From JADKAV01 sp037046735 (GTDB lineage: Bacteria > Actinomycetota > Actinomycetes > S36-B12 > UBA10799), in NCBI GenBank assembly GCA_037046735.1, contig JBAOHC010000022.1, positions 1 to 64,000 on the forward strand: a stretch of 64,000 bases of DNA. Direction: 5' to 3'. Made by a program: the position numbers and the translations under genes. This document shows, in pieces, positions 7,255 through 14,998 of the stretch (positions are counted from its first letter, which is position 1; every line of letters starts with the position of its first letter). The notes beneath the pieces are model-generated. The model made no database searches. It had not been told where the DNA came from and saw only the letters and a program-made list of their open reading frames with translations.

Positions 7255-8772
7255 ATGCGGACTCGACTGTTGGTCGCGGGCCTCGCCGGCGCCACCCTGC
7301 TGGCAATGTCGCCGGCCCAGGCGGCTGACTACAACACGATCACCTCGTTCGATGAAACGCCGATCACGTTCTACTGGTTCCCGGCCGTGGGCCTGGCGCC
7401 CGGACAGACTGCACCCACCGTCTTGCAAGGCCCGGGTTTCGGCGGTCAGGCGCAGTCCAATCCGGAGGCGACCAGTGGCGGCCCCATCCCCGGTGTGGGT
7501 TCTCTGCGGCAGGCCGGCTACAACGTGCTCACGTGGAACCCGCGAGGTATCTCACCATCCGGTGGCGAGGCGATGCTGGACAACCCGGACTACGAGGGTC
7601 GGGATGTCCAGGCACTCATCGACTGGGTGGGTCAGCAACCGCAGGCACAACTCGACGCTCCGGGCGATCCGCGGGTGGGTATGACCGGCGGGTCCTACGG
7701 GGGTGCCATCCAGCTGAGCACCGCGGCCATTGACACGCGCCTCGACGCGATCGTGCCGGTCATCGCCTGGAACTCCCTGACCACCTCGTTGTACAAGGCC
7801 GCCACGATCAAGACCGCGTGGGTGAATGTTCTGATGGCCGGCGCCACCCGGCCGGGCAACACGTTCAGCCCTCGCATCCTGAAGGGCAGGGAGCAGGCCC
7901 GCAACGGGATGACCTTCAGCGACAGTGTCGTGGAGTTCGCACGGTCGGCTGGTCCCAACCAGTACCTGCCGGGGATCGAGACGCCGACGTTCATCATCCA
8001 AGGCACCGTGGACAACCTGTTCCCGCCGTCAGAGGCGATCGCCAACTACCGGCAGTTGCAGTTGTACGCCGGCGTCCCCCTCAAGATGACCTGGTACTGC
8101 GGTGGACACGGCTTCTGCCTGACCAGCGACGGTTCCACCTCCGTGGCACTTGAACAGACCTGGGCGTGGCTGGACAAATACCTCAAGGGCAACGCGGCCG
8201 TCGACACCGGCCCCGCGTTCACCTGGGTGGATCAGAAAGGTACGTACCGCAGCGCCGCGACGTTCCCGCGGCCGCAGCGCTGGGAGAAGGCCACCGGCGC
8301 GGGCACACTGGCGCTTAAGGCCAAGGGCGGATCGGGCCCGTACACCGGGCCCCTGCCCGAGGGTGTCAATCCGCTGACCGCCGTCCTGCTGCGCAACACG
8401 ATCCCGACGCCGGCGAAGAAGGCGGTGAGCGTGCCTGTGAAGGTGGCGCGCGAGAGTGTGATCCTGGGAGCGCCCAAACTCACCGTGACGTACTCCGGGA
8501 CGACGAAGTCGAAGAAGGTCCGCGTTCTGGCGCAACTGGTCGACGTGGCCAACAAAGAGGTGCTGGGACATCAGATCACCCCCGTCCCACTGCGACTCAA
8601 CGGCAAGAAGCACACGGTGAAGGTGCCGCTGGAGGCGGTCAGCGCCGCGCTGAGCAAGGGTCAAAAGCTGACCTTGCAGATCGTTGCGCAGAGCAGCGCG
8701 TACAACGTGTTCCCCAAGGGCGGTTCGGTCACGTTCTCGAAGGTTCGGATCGCACTGCCGGCCGTCCAGTGA
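7255..8772 (+). CDS. Secreted S15/CocE-type alpha/beta hydrolase
   Basis: A 505-residue protein from ATG 7255, chosen because a signal peptide follows at once (MRTRLLVAGLAGATLLAMSP, cleavage after AQA). The alpha/beta-hydrolase core shows the nucleophile in TGGSYGGA (Ser147), an aspartate in GTVDNLFPP (Asp253) and a histidine in CGGHGF (His285), a complete Ser-Asp-His triad. The C-terminal 150 or so residues are beta-rich and resemble the non-catalytic jelly-roll of X-Pro dipeptidyl-peptidase/CocE proteins. The likely role is an extracellular peptidase or esterase; the substrate cannot be read from sequence. The stop overlaps the GTG of the next gene, so the two are co-transcribed. Confidence 0.8.
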   Translation: MRTRLLVAGLAGATLLAMSPAQAADYNTITSFDETPITFYWFPAVGLAPGQTAPTVLQGPGFGGQAQSNPEATSGGPIPGVGSLRQAGYNVLTWNPRGISPSGGEAMLDNPDYEGRDVQALIDWVGQQPQAQLDAPGDPRVGMTGGSYGGAIQLSTAAIDTRLDAIVPVIAWNSLTTSLYKAATIKTAWVNVLMAGATRPGNTFSPRILKGREQARNGMTFSDSVVEFARSAGPNQYLPGIETPTFIIQGTVDNLFPPSEAIANYRQLQLYAGVPLKMTWYCGGHGFCLTSDGSTSVALEQTWAWLDKYLKGNAAVDTGPAFTWVDQKGTYRSAATFPRPQRWEKATGAGTLALKAKGGSGPYTGPLPEGVNPLTAVLLRNTIPTPAKKAVSVPVKVARESVILGAPKLTVTYSGTTKSKKVRVLAQLVDVANKEVLGHQITPVPLRLNGKKHTVKVPLEAVSAALSKGQKLTLQIVAQSSAYNVFPKGGSVTFSKVRIALPAVQ

Positions 8773-9194
8773 GTTCCCTTTCCGCCTTGTGGGAAGAGTT
8801 CGACGCGGCGGCCACGCCCGACTTGGGACGGGTGCCCGGCGAGCATCGCTCTGAGTTCGTCGGCCCGCTGTGGCTGCGGTTACCCGCCCCGATCTTCCTC
8901 GCTGTGCGGGGGATGCCGTTCTGGGCGGGTAAGCGTTTCGAACCGCCTCTGGACGGGGTGGCTCACGGCGTGAACGTGCTGCGGGTGCGGGGCTTCACAA
9001 AAGACGCCTTGCCAGTCACGGCCACGCTCGAGGGTCGCGACCTGGTCATTCGGTATCCGCCGTCGGCCGCCTGGCCGTGGCCGGGAGTGGTGGATCGGCT
9101 GCGGGCGCGTGACGAGCGGACCCTGTTGGGGATGACGTTCGGCCTGCCGCTGATGCCCCCGAAAGGTGCGCCGTTTCTGCTGCACAAGGTCTAG
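8769..9194 (+). CDS. Small protein of unknown function, coupled to the S15 hydrolase
   Basis: 141 residues from GTG 8769, overlapping the previous stop (GTGA). No signal peptide or membrane segment. The C-terminal part (WPWPGVVDRLRARDERTLLG, then MTFGLPLMPPKGAPFLLHK) resembles DUF4334-like small proteins, but I am not sure of this. The overlap implies translational coupling with the secreted hydrolase. It ends 12 nt before the convergent permease gene. Confidence 0.65.
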   Translation: MSSLSALWEEFDAAATPDLGRVPGEHRSEFVGPLWLRLPAPIFLAVRGMPFWAGKRFEPPLDGVAHGVNVLRVRGFTKDALPVTATLEGRDLVIRYPPSAAWPWPGVVDRLRARDERTLLGMTFGLPLMPPKGAPFLLHKV

Positions 9195-9206
9195 CCTGGG
9201 CCGGTT

Positions 9207-10172
9207 TCAGCGGCGGAAAGCTGCTCGGGCGAACCGGTCCTGCGGCATCGTGGCCAGTGCAACGGCCAGCGCGATGAAGCCGAGGCCGGCCCACTGTGCC
9301 CAGCCGAATGAGGCGCCCTCGCTCGGCAGCAGCAGATCCATGAACACCGCCCCGAGCAGTTGCCCGGCGATCGACAACAAGCCGAATACGAGCACCCCGA
9401 CACCGCGCACGGCCCAGGCCGCGAGCGCGATGAAGGCCGCGCCGATCGGCCCGCCGAGGTACAGCCACCACTGCGGGGGCCAGCCTTCAAAGGTCACGGC
9501 GCCACTGGCCAGGGCGATGCCGGAGACCGTGAACAACCCTGCGCAACCCACGATGAAGTTGACCAGTGTCGCCGCCAGTGGCTGGCGAGTGGCGACCGCG
9601 ACTTGCGCGTTGATCGCCTGCTGGACAGAGATGCCAAATCCCGCGGACACCGCCAGCAGCACCACGATCGACAGCCCGAACTGACCGCCGTGCATCCCCG
9701 AGAACACCACCGCCACCAGGGCCACCACGGCAGCGAACCCCCGGTTGGCCGTCACGGCCATCTGTCCGGCGGGGCTCAGGCCATAACGATCCACGAGCAG
9801 TGATCCGCTCACTTGACCCGCGACGACCCCGATCGTAAAGGTCGTGACGCCGACCACACTGACCACGATGCCCTGCGTTGTGACCAGCCATGCCCCGCCC
9901 AGGCCGCCGAGCAACTGCCAGCTGCGCAGCCGACCGTCTCGGACCAAGCGGGGAATGCTCGCTGCCGCCTGGCGGTAGTCGGCGCGGGCGACCACGATGG
10001 CGATCAGCAGCAGCAAGCCGGTTCCGAAGCTGATGGCGGCGCCCAGGACCCCGGCACCCACCTGCTCGCTCAGGTCGGCGTTGATCCGCGATTGCAGCGC
10101 GACGAGCACCCCGACAGCAAGGGCCGCCACGATGGTGATCGGCCGACTGGGCGGTGCATGCACGTGGTCCAT
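9207..10172 (-). CDS. DMT-type permease (duplicated DUF606/YdcZ-like)
   Basis: A 321-residue integral membrane protein starting at ATG 10172. About ten hydrophobic helices are arranged as two similar five-helix halves: ITIVAALAVGVLVALQSRIN opens the first and FAAVVALVAVVFSGMHGGQ precedes the second. This is the DUF606/YdcZ branch of the drug/metabolite transporter superfamily. The substrate is unknown. It is transcribed divergently from glmU, with starts 49 nt apart, so the two share a short promoter region. Confidence 0.75.
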   Translation of the reverse strand: MDHVHAPPSRPITIVAALAVGVLVALQSRINADLSEQVGAGVLGAAISFGTGLLLLIAIVVARADYRQAAASIPRLVRDGRLRSWQLLGGLGGAWLVTTQGIVVSVVGVTTFTIGVVAGQVSGSLLVDRYGLSPAGQMAVTANRGFAAVVALVAVVFSGMHGGQFGLSIVVLLAVSAGFGISVQQAINAQVAVATRQPLAATLVNFIVGCAGLFTVSGIALASGAVTFEGWPPQWWLYLGGPIGAAFIALAAWAVRGVGVLVFGLLSIAGQLLGAVFMDLLLPSEGASFGWAQWAGLGFIALAVALATMPQDRFARAAFRR

Positions 10173-10207
10173 TGTCGCGAGCGGAGGGTTCACGCTCGTC
10201 GCCGCAC

Positions 10208-10213
10208 TAGACT
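10208..10213 (+). promoter_or_regulatory. -10 box of glmU (leaderless)
   Basis: TAGACT lies seven nucleotides before GTG 10221. No Shine-Dalgarno sequence lies between. Confidence 0.5.
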
Positions 10214-10220
10214 TGTGCGG

Positions 10221-11636
10221 GTGGATCATCCAGTAGCCATCGTGCTGGCCGCAGGGCTGGGCACCCGTATGAAGTCCAGCAAAGCCAAAGTTCTGCATGA
10301 GGTCGCGGGGGAACCACTCGTCGGCCATGTGTTGCGGGCCGTGGCGCAGGCTGGGATTCCCGACGCCGTGGTGGTCGTGGGGCATCAGCGCGAGCAGGTC
10401 ATCGAATACCTCGCCGGCGCTCACCCGCACGCCCGAACCGCCGTTCAGGAGCAGATGCGGGGAACCGGCGATGCCGTCCGCCAGGCCATGCCCGAGGTTC
10501 CCGCCGATGCCGACACCGTCATGGTGCTGGCCGGTGACACGCCGCTGCTCACCGGGGAGACGTTGCGGGTGCTCGCGGACCACCACCGCGCGAGCGGCGC
10601 CACCGCGACCATCCTCACCGCCCGACTGCAGGATCCCACGGGCTACGGCCGGATCGTGCGCTCCGGGGAGGGGGTGCAACGCATCGTTGAACACAAGGAC
10701 GCCAGCCCGGACGAGCGGGGTATCGATGAGATCAACAGCGGTCTCTATCTGTTCGACGCCGCAGCGCTGCGTGAGGGCCTGCAGGAACTGACCAGTCACA
10801 ATGCGCAGGGCGAGGAGTACCTCACCGACGTGGTCGAATGGCTCGTGGACGGCGGTCGCACCGTCACCGCCTACCTGACCGAGGACCCCGACGAGATCCA
10901 TGGCATCAACGACCGGGTGCAACTCGCGGCCGCCGGCGCGGTGCTGCGCGAACGTGTGGCCAGGCGCTGGATGCGGGAAGGGGTCACCATCGAGGATCCC
11001 GCCACCACCTGGATCGAGGCCGACGTCCGGATCGAGGCGGATGCGGTGATCTGCCGCAATTCCCACCTCGCAGGTGCCACCCGCGTGGCTGCCGGGGCAG
11101 TGATCGGACCCGACACGACCCTCGTGGACTGCCTCGTGGGCAAGACGGCCACCGTTCCGCGCACCCACGCCGTGTCCGCGGACATCGGCCCCGGGGCCAG
11201 CGTCGGGCCGTTCACCTATCTGCGCCCGGGCACGATCCTGCGCGCTGGCAGCAGGGCCGGGGCCTACGTCGAGATCAAGAATGCCGTGGTCGGGGAGGGC
11301 GCCAAGGTCCCGCACCTGTCGTACGTGGGGGACGCCGAGATCGGAGAGGGTACCAACATCGGTGCTGCGACGGTGTTCGTCAACTATGACGGCGTCAATA
11401 AGCACCGCATCTCAGTGGGTAAGCATGCCCGGATCGGCTCAGACACGATGCTGGTGGCACCTCTGACCATCGGCGATGGGGCATACACCGCTGCGGGCTC
11501 GGTGATCACCGAGGATGTGCCCGCTGGAGACCTCGGCTTGGGGAGGGCGCGGCAGCGCAACGTCGACGGCTGGGTGGCTGCTCGGCGACCCGGTTCCGCA
11601 TCCGCGCAGGCAGCCGACGGGGCCGAGCAGGCCTGA
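10221..11636 (+). CDS. glmU: Bifunctional GlmU: GlcN-1-P acetyltransferase / UDP-GlcNAc pyrophosphorylase
   Basis: 471 residues. It makes UDP-N-acetylglucosamine for peptidoglycan in two steps. The N-terminal uridylyltransferase shows AIVLAAGLGTRMKSSKAKV and the magnesium-binding VLAGDTPLL. The C-terminal third is a left-handed beta-helix of hexapeptide repeats ending with GEGTNIGAATVFVNYDG and an Ala/Glu-rich tail. I chose GTG 10221 because the TAGACT box then sits seven nucleotides upstream, as in many genes here; GTG 10215 is also in frame. It is followed by prs, a common actinobacterial order that supplies PRPP and cell-wall sugar. Confidence 0.95.
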   Translation: MDHPVAIVLAAGLGTRMKSSKAKVLHEVAGEPLVGHVLRAVAQAGIPDAVVVVGHQREQVIEYLAGAHPHARTAVQEQMRGTGDAVRQAMPEVPADADTVMVLAGDTPLLTGETLRVLADHHRASGATATILTARLQDPTGYGRIVRSGEGVQRIVEHKDASPDERGIDEINSGLYLFDAAALREGLQELTSHNAQGEEYLTDVVEWLVDGGRTVTAYLTEDPDEIHGINDRVQLAAAGAVLRERVARRWMREGVTIEDPATTWIEADVRIEADAVICRNSHLAGATRVAAGAVIGPDTTLVDCLVGKTATVPRTHAVSADIGPGASVGPFTYLRPGTILRAGSRAGAYVEIKNAVVGEGAKVPHLSYVGDAEIGEGTNIGAATVFVNYDGVNKHRISVGKHARIGSDTMLVAPLTIGDGAYTAAGSVITEDVPAGDLGLGRARQRNVDGWVAARRPGSASAQAADGAEQA

Positions 11637-11750
11637 GGCAGCGCCCGTTCGTCTGTTTGCGTTCACTTTTCGGCCACCTTCTACCGTGGCTGTCAGGGGT
11701 GGGGGCTACTGTGAGCGTTGACGCTATCGGACCTCCTGAGGGGCGCACTT

Positions 11751-12722
11751 GTGGCCGAACTGATCACCCCGTCCAAGAAGAAACTGATGCTGTTCTCGGG
11801 GAGATCCCACCCCGAGCTCGCCGAACACATCGCGAACGAACTCGGAGTCGAGGTCAGCCCCACCAAGATCTATGACTTCGCCAACGGTGAGATCTTCGTG
11901 CGATACGAGGAGAGCGTGCGCGGTTGCGATGCGTTCGTCCTGCAGGCGCACACGGAGCCCTTGAACAAGTCGATCATGGAGCAGTTGATCATGGTGGACG
12001 CGCTCAAACGCGCTTCCGCCAAGCGCATCACCGTCATCACACCTTTCTATGGCTACGCACGCCAGGACAAGAAGCATCGGGGCCGGGAGCCGATCACCGC
12101 CCGCCTCATGGCCAACCTGTTCGCCACCGCCGGTGCGGACCGGCTGATGGCCATCGACCTGCACACTTCTCAGATCCAGGGCTTCTTCGACGGCCCAGTG
12201 GACCACCTGTTCGCTCTGCCGCTGCTCTCGGACTACGTCGGTCGCAATGTGGCCCGTGAGCGCCTCACGATCGTCTCCCCCGACGCGGGGCGGGTGCGGG
12301 TGGCCGAACGGTGGACCGACATCCTGGGCTCGCCGTTGGCCATCATTCACAAGCGCCGCGACCCGAACGTGCCCAACCAGGTTTCCGTACTGGAAGTGGT
12401 CGGTGAGGTCGAGGGCCGGGTCTGCGTCATCGTTGACGACATGATCGACACCGGTGGCACGATCACCAAAGCCGCCGACACCTTGTTCGAGCAGGGCGCT
12501 GCCGAGGTCGTCGTCACGGCGACGCATGGCGTGCTCAGCGACCCGGCGACCGAGCGGCTCAAGAACTCGCGGATCTCCGAGGTGATCGTGACCGACAGCC
12601 TGCCGATTCCCAGCGAGCGCCGCTTCGACAAACTCACGGTGCTGCCCATCGCGCCGCTCATCGCGCGGGCCATCAGCGAAGTGTTCCACGACGGCTCGGT
12701 GACCAGTCTGTTCGAGGGCTGA
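11751..12722 (+). CDS. prs: Ribose-phosphate pyrophosphokinase (PRPP synthetase)
   Basis: 323 residues from GTG 11751, preceded by CTGAGGGGC as ribosome-binding site. An upstream in-frame TTG at 11718 would add 11 unlikely residues. It makes PRPP from ribose-5-phosphate and ATP for purines, pyrimidines, histidine and tryptophan. The flexible catalytic loop RQDKKHRGREP (about residue 104) and the PRPP-binding loop VIVDDMIDTGGTI (about residue 226) are intact. A TACTGT box at about 11706 suggests its own promoter with a leader of about 35 nt. It supplies the purine genes elsewhere in the window. Confidence 0.95.
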   Translation: MAELITPSKKKLMLFSGRSHPELAEHIANELGVEVSPTKIYDFANGEIFVRYEESVRGCDAFVLQAHTEPLNKSIMEQLIMVDALKRASAKRITVITPFYGYARQDKKHRGREPITARLMANLFATAGADRLMAIDLHTSQIQGFFDGPVDHLFALPLLSDYVGRNVARERLTIVSPDAGRVRVAERWTDILGSPLAIIHKRRDPNVPNQVSVLEVVGEVEGRVCVIVDDMIDTGGTITKAADTLFEQGAAEVVVTATHGVLSDPATERLKNSRISEVIVTDSLPIPSERRFDKLTVLPIAPLIARAISEVFHDGSVTSLFEG

Positions 12723-12755
12723 GGCCCGCCCGCGCGGCTGCTTACCCGCCCCGCG

Positions 12756-12761
12756 TACAGT
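12756..12761 (+). promoter_or_regulatory. Possible -10 box upstream of rplY
   Basis: TACAGT lies in the prs-rplY gap, with a long leader of about 85 nt to ATG 12853. CTTACC about 12 nt further upstream is a poor -35 element. Confidence 0.35.
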
Positions 12762-12852
12762 AGGGATGGACCCGGCGAGGGTGGCGTGTTCCAACGCCCC
12801 GTGATCGACGAGCCCTTCCGGTCCCTACGTATACGAGCACCGGGAGTAGAAC

Positions 12853-13416
12853 ATGGCAGAAGTCCGTCTGGCAGCGCAGGAGCGCACCGAGTTCGGCAAG
12901 GGCGCATCGCGCCGCATCCGTCGCGCGGGCCTCGTCCCGGCGGTGATCTACGGCGACAACGAGGCTGTCAAGCACGTCTCGCTGGACGGGCACAACCTCA
13001 ACCAGGCGCTCAAGCAGCCCAAGGTGATCCTCGAGATCGAGATCGACGGCGATGTCATCCCCACCGCTCCGCGCGATGTGCAGCGCCACCCCGTGCGCCA
13101 CAACCTGCGCCACATCGACCTCCTCGTCCTCGACCGGGCCGCTCTGAAGGCCCGGCAGGTGGAGGCGGACGCCGTCATGCGTGCCGAGGAGGCCGCGGTG
13201 GAGCGCGAACTGGACCCGGTGGCCGTCGCCGAGGCAGTGTCACAGTTGATCGCTGAAGGTGCCGATCCTGCGACGGTCGTGGAGCAAGCACTTGAGCAGG
13301 TCGAGGCGGAGCTGAAGGCCAACGCGGAGGCCGCTGCTGCAGCCGCTGCCGCTGAGGATGCCGCCGAGGCCGCCGGTGCTGCTGAGGACAACGCCGAGGC
13401 CGCTCCCGAGGAGTGA
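12853..13416 (+). CDS. rplY: 50S ribosomal protein L25/TL5 (Ctc family)
   Basis: 187 residues. The N-terminal L25 domain (QERTEFGKGASRRIRRAGLV, PAVIYGD) binds 5S rRNA. The C-terminal beta domain (HPVRHNLRHIDLLVLDRAAL) identifies the longer TL5/Ctc form, linked to stress response. The tail is almost pure Ala/Glu, a low-complexity acidic extension common in actinobacteria. The ATG follows GGGAGTAG as a weak binding site. The last codons overlap the GTG start of pth, which suggests translational coupling. Confidence 0.93.
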   Translation: MAEVRLAAQERTEFGKGASRRIRRAGLVPAVIYGDNEAVKHVSLDGHNLNQALKQPKVILEIEIDGDVIPTAPRDVQRHPVRHNLRHIDLLVLDRAALKARQVEADAVMRAEEAAVERELDPVAVAEAVSQLIAEGADPATVVEQALEQVEAELKANAEAAAAAAAAEDAAEAAGAAEDNAEAAPEE

Positions 13417-13994
13417 CGGCTACCTGGGTCATCGTCGGGCTCGGCAATCCCGGCCGGGAGTACGAGCGTACCCGTCACAACATCGGCTACTTGGTGGTCG
13501 AGGAACTGGCGGGACGTCTCGGTGTCTCGTTCGCCCGGCACCGCCGCGCCCATGCCGATACGGCAGAGGGCCATGCCTTCGTCGGCACCCCCGACCACTG
13601 CCGAGTCGTGCTGGTCAAATCCCGCACGTACATGAATGAGAGCGGCGGACCCGTGAAGGCCGTGCTCGACTTCACCAAGGCGGACAACCTCGTCGTCGTT
13701 CACGACGAGATCGACATCCCGCTCGGCGCGCTGCGCATCAAGAACGGTGGTGGCGACAATGGCCACAACGGGCTGCGCTCGATCCGGAAAGCCCTTGGGC
13801 AGGGGGATTTCTACCGGGTGCGAGTGGGAGTCGACCGGCCGACCACACGTCAAGATCCTGCGGACTATGTGCTGTCCGACTTCCGGGCTGCCGAACGCGC
13901 GGAGGTGGCCCTGATGGTCGGCGAGGCCGCCGATGCCATCGAGTCCCTGATGCGCAGCGGCCTCGAGGCCACGCAGGGCCGCTTCAACCGCTAA
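13413..13994 (+). CDS. pth: Peptidyl-tRNA hydrolase
   Basis: 193 residues from GTG 13413 (GTGA overlap with rplY). It recycles peptidyl-tRNAs that drop off ribosomes. The family residues are all visible: VGLGNPGREYERTRHNIGY (catalytic His near residue 22), SRTYMNESGG (Asn near 70), VHDEIDIPLG (Asp near 96) and GGDNGHNGLRSI. The length is standard. The rplY-pth pairing is conserved in actinobacteria. Confidence 0.95.
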   Translation: MTATWVIVGLGNPGREYERTRHNIGYLVVEELAGRLGVSFARHRRAHADTAEGHAFVGTPDHCRVVLVKSRTYMNESGGPVKAVLDFTKADNLVVVHDEIDIPLGALRIKNGGGDNGHNGLRSIRKALGQGDFYRVRVGVDRPTTRQDPADYVLSDFRAAERAEVALMVGEAADAIESLMRSGLEATQGRFNR

Positions 13995-14005
13995 GGAGAC
14001 ACTGC

Positions 14006-14794
14006 ATGACCCCCGATTCGACCCTCGCCAAGGAACTCGCCCTCGAGGCCGGCCGGCTACTGCTCGACGTCCGCGCGGACTTCGGTCCGATCGAGGCCGG
14101 CGACAAGCAGCGTTACCTCGAGCTCAAGGATGTCGGCGACCAGGCGTCGCAGGCACTGCTCGCCCAGCGGTTGGGGGCCCAGCGGCCCGGCGACGCTGTG
14201 CTGTCGGAGGAGGCCAAAGACTCCGAGGAGCGCGACAGTGCCGATCGGGTCTGGATCATCGACCCGCTCGACGGGACCAAGGAGTTCGCGCAGGGCCGCA
14301 GTGACTGGGCCGTGCAGGTGGCGTTGTGGGAGCAGGATCGCTTCACCGCCGCGGCGTTCAGCCTGCCGGCGCAGGAGGCGGTCTTCGTCACCGGTGCGCC
14401 GCTCGACCCAGAGGTGGCCCCCCTGGCCGATCGCCCGCTACGTATTGTGGTGAGCCGTTCCCGGCCGCCGGAGAACTTCATCGCGGGGATGGATGACATT
14501 GCTGCCCGCCTTGCCGCCGATGGCGTCACCACCCATGGTGTCGAATTCGTCTACGTCGGATCGGCGGGTGCGAAAGTGGGGGAGATCCTGACCGGCCGGG
14601 TGGATGCCTACCTCAACGAGGGCGGCTTCTGGGAGTGGGATGCGGCTGCCCCCCTCGCGGTGGCCCTCGACCACGGCATGATCGGCAGCCACATCGACGG
14701 CCGACCCATCACGTTCAATAAGCGTCCGCCGTGGGTGGCAGACATCGTGATCGCCCGTCCGGAGATCGGCGACTACGTCCGTTCGGCCCGGTGA
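14006..14794 (+). CDS. cysQ: 3'(2'),5'-bisphosphate nucleotidase / inositol-phosphatase family (CysQ-like)
   Basis: 262 residues from ATG 14006, 11 nt after pth, with AAGGAG upstream. It is a lithium-sensitive phosphatase-fold enzyme. The metal-binding motif DPLDGTKEFAQGRSDW is near residue 86, LSEEAKDSEERD near 70 supplies the acidic metal ligand, and the C-terminal motif WEWDAAAPLAVA is present. CysQ removes PAP produced during sulfate assimilation. Inositol or fructose phosphate as substrate is possible, because the family is hard to divide by sequence alone. Confidence 0.8.
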   Translation: MTPDSTLAKELALEAGRLLLDVRADFGPIEAGDKQRYLELKDVGDQASQALLAQRLGAQRPGDAVLSEEAKDSEERDSADRVWIIDPLDGTKEFAQGRSDWAVQVALWEQDRFTAAAFSLPAQEAVFVTGAPLDPEVAPLADRPLRIVVSRSRPPENFIAGMDDIAARLAADGVTTHGVEFVYVGSAGAKVGEILTGRVDAYLNEGGFWEWDAAAPLAVALDHGMIGSHIDGRPITFNKRPPWVADIVIARPEIGDYVRSAR

Positions 14795-14985
14795 CGGGCA
14801 TTCCCCTTCGACTCGTCTGAGCCGGGCTTCTCCTAACGTCGTTGTCCCTCAAGCCGCGGTCTTTGGCCAACAGCGCCGGAAGACCTCGCTGCTCGCCGGG
14901 GCAGCCGACGGCTGCCGAATCCACGCGACGTGGTCCAACTGCAATCCTGCGGCGGACAGGCAGAGGACCTGCATCGGTGGGCGCG

Positions 14986-14991
14986 TACCCT
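14986..14991 (+). promoter_or_regulatory. -10 box of mfd (leaderless)
   Basis: TACCCT is seven nucleotides before GTG 14999. The 14795-14985 gap holds nothing else recognisable. Confidence 0.45.
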
Positions 14992-14998
14992 TGGAACA

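Noticed and set aside
9207..11405. A 732-codon minus-strand frame extending the permease across glmU
   Set aside because: Only the last 321 codons look like a transporter; the upstream part is antisense to glmU.
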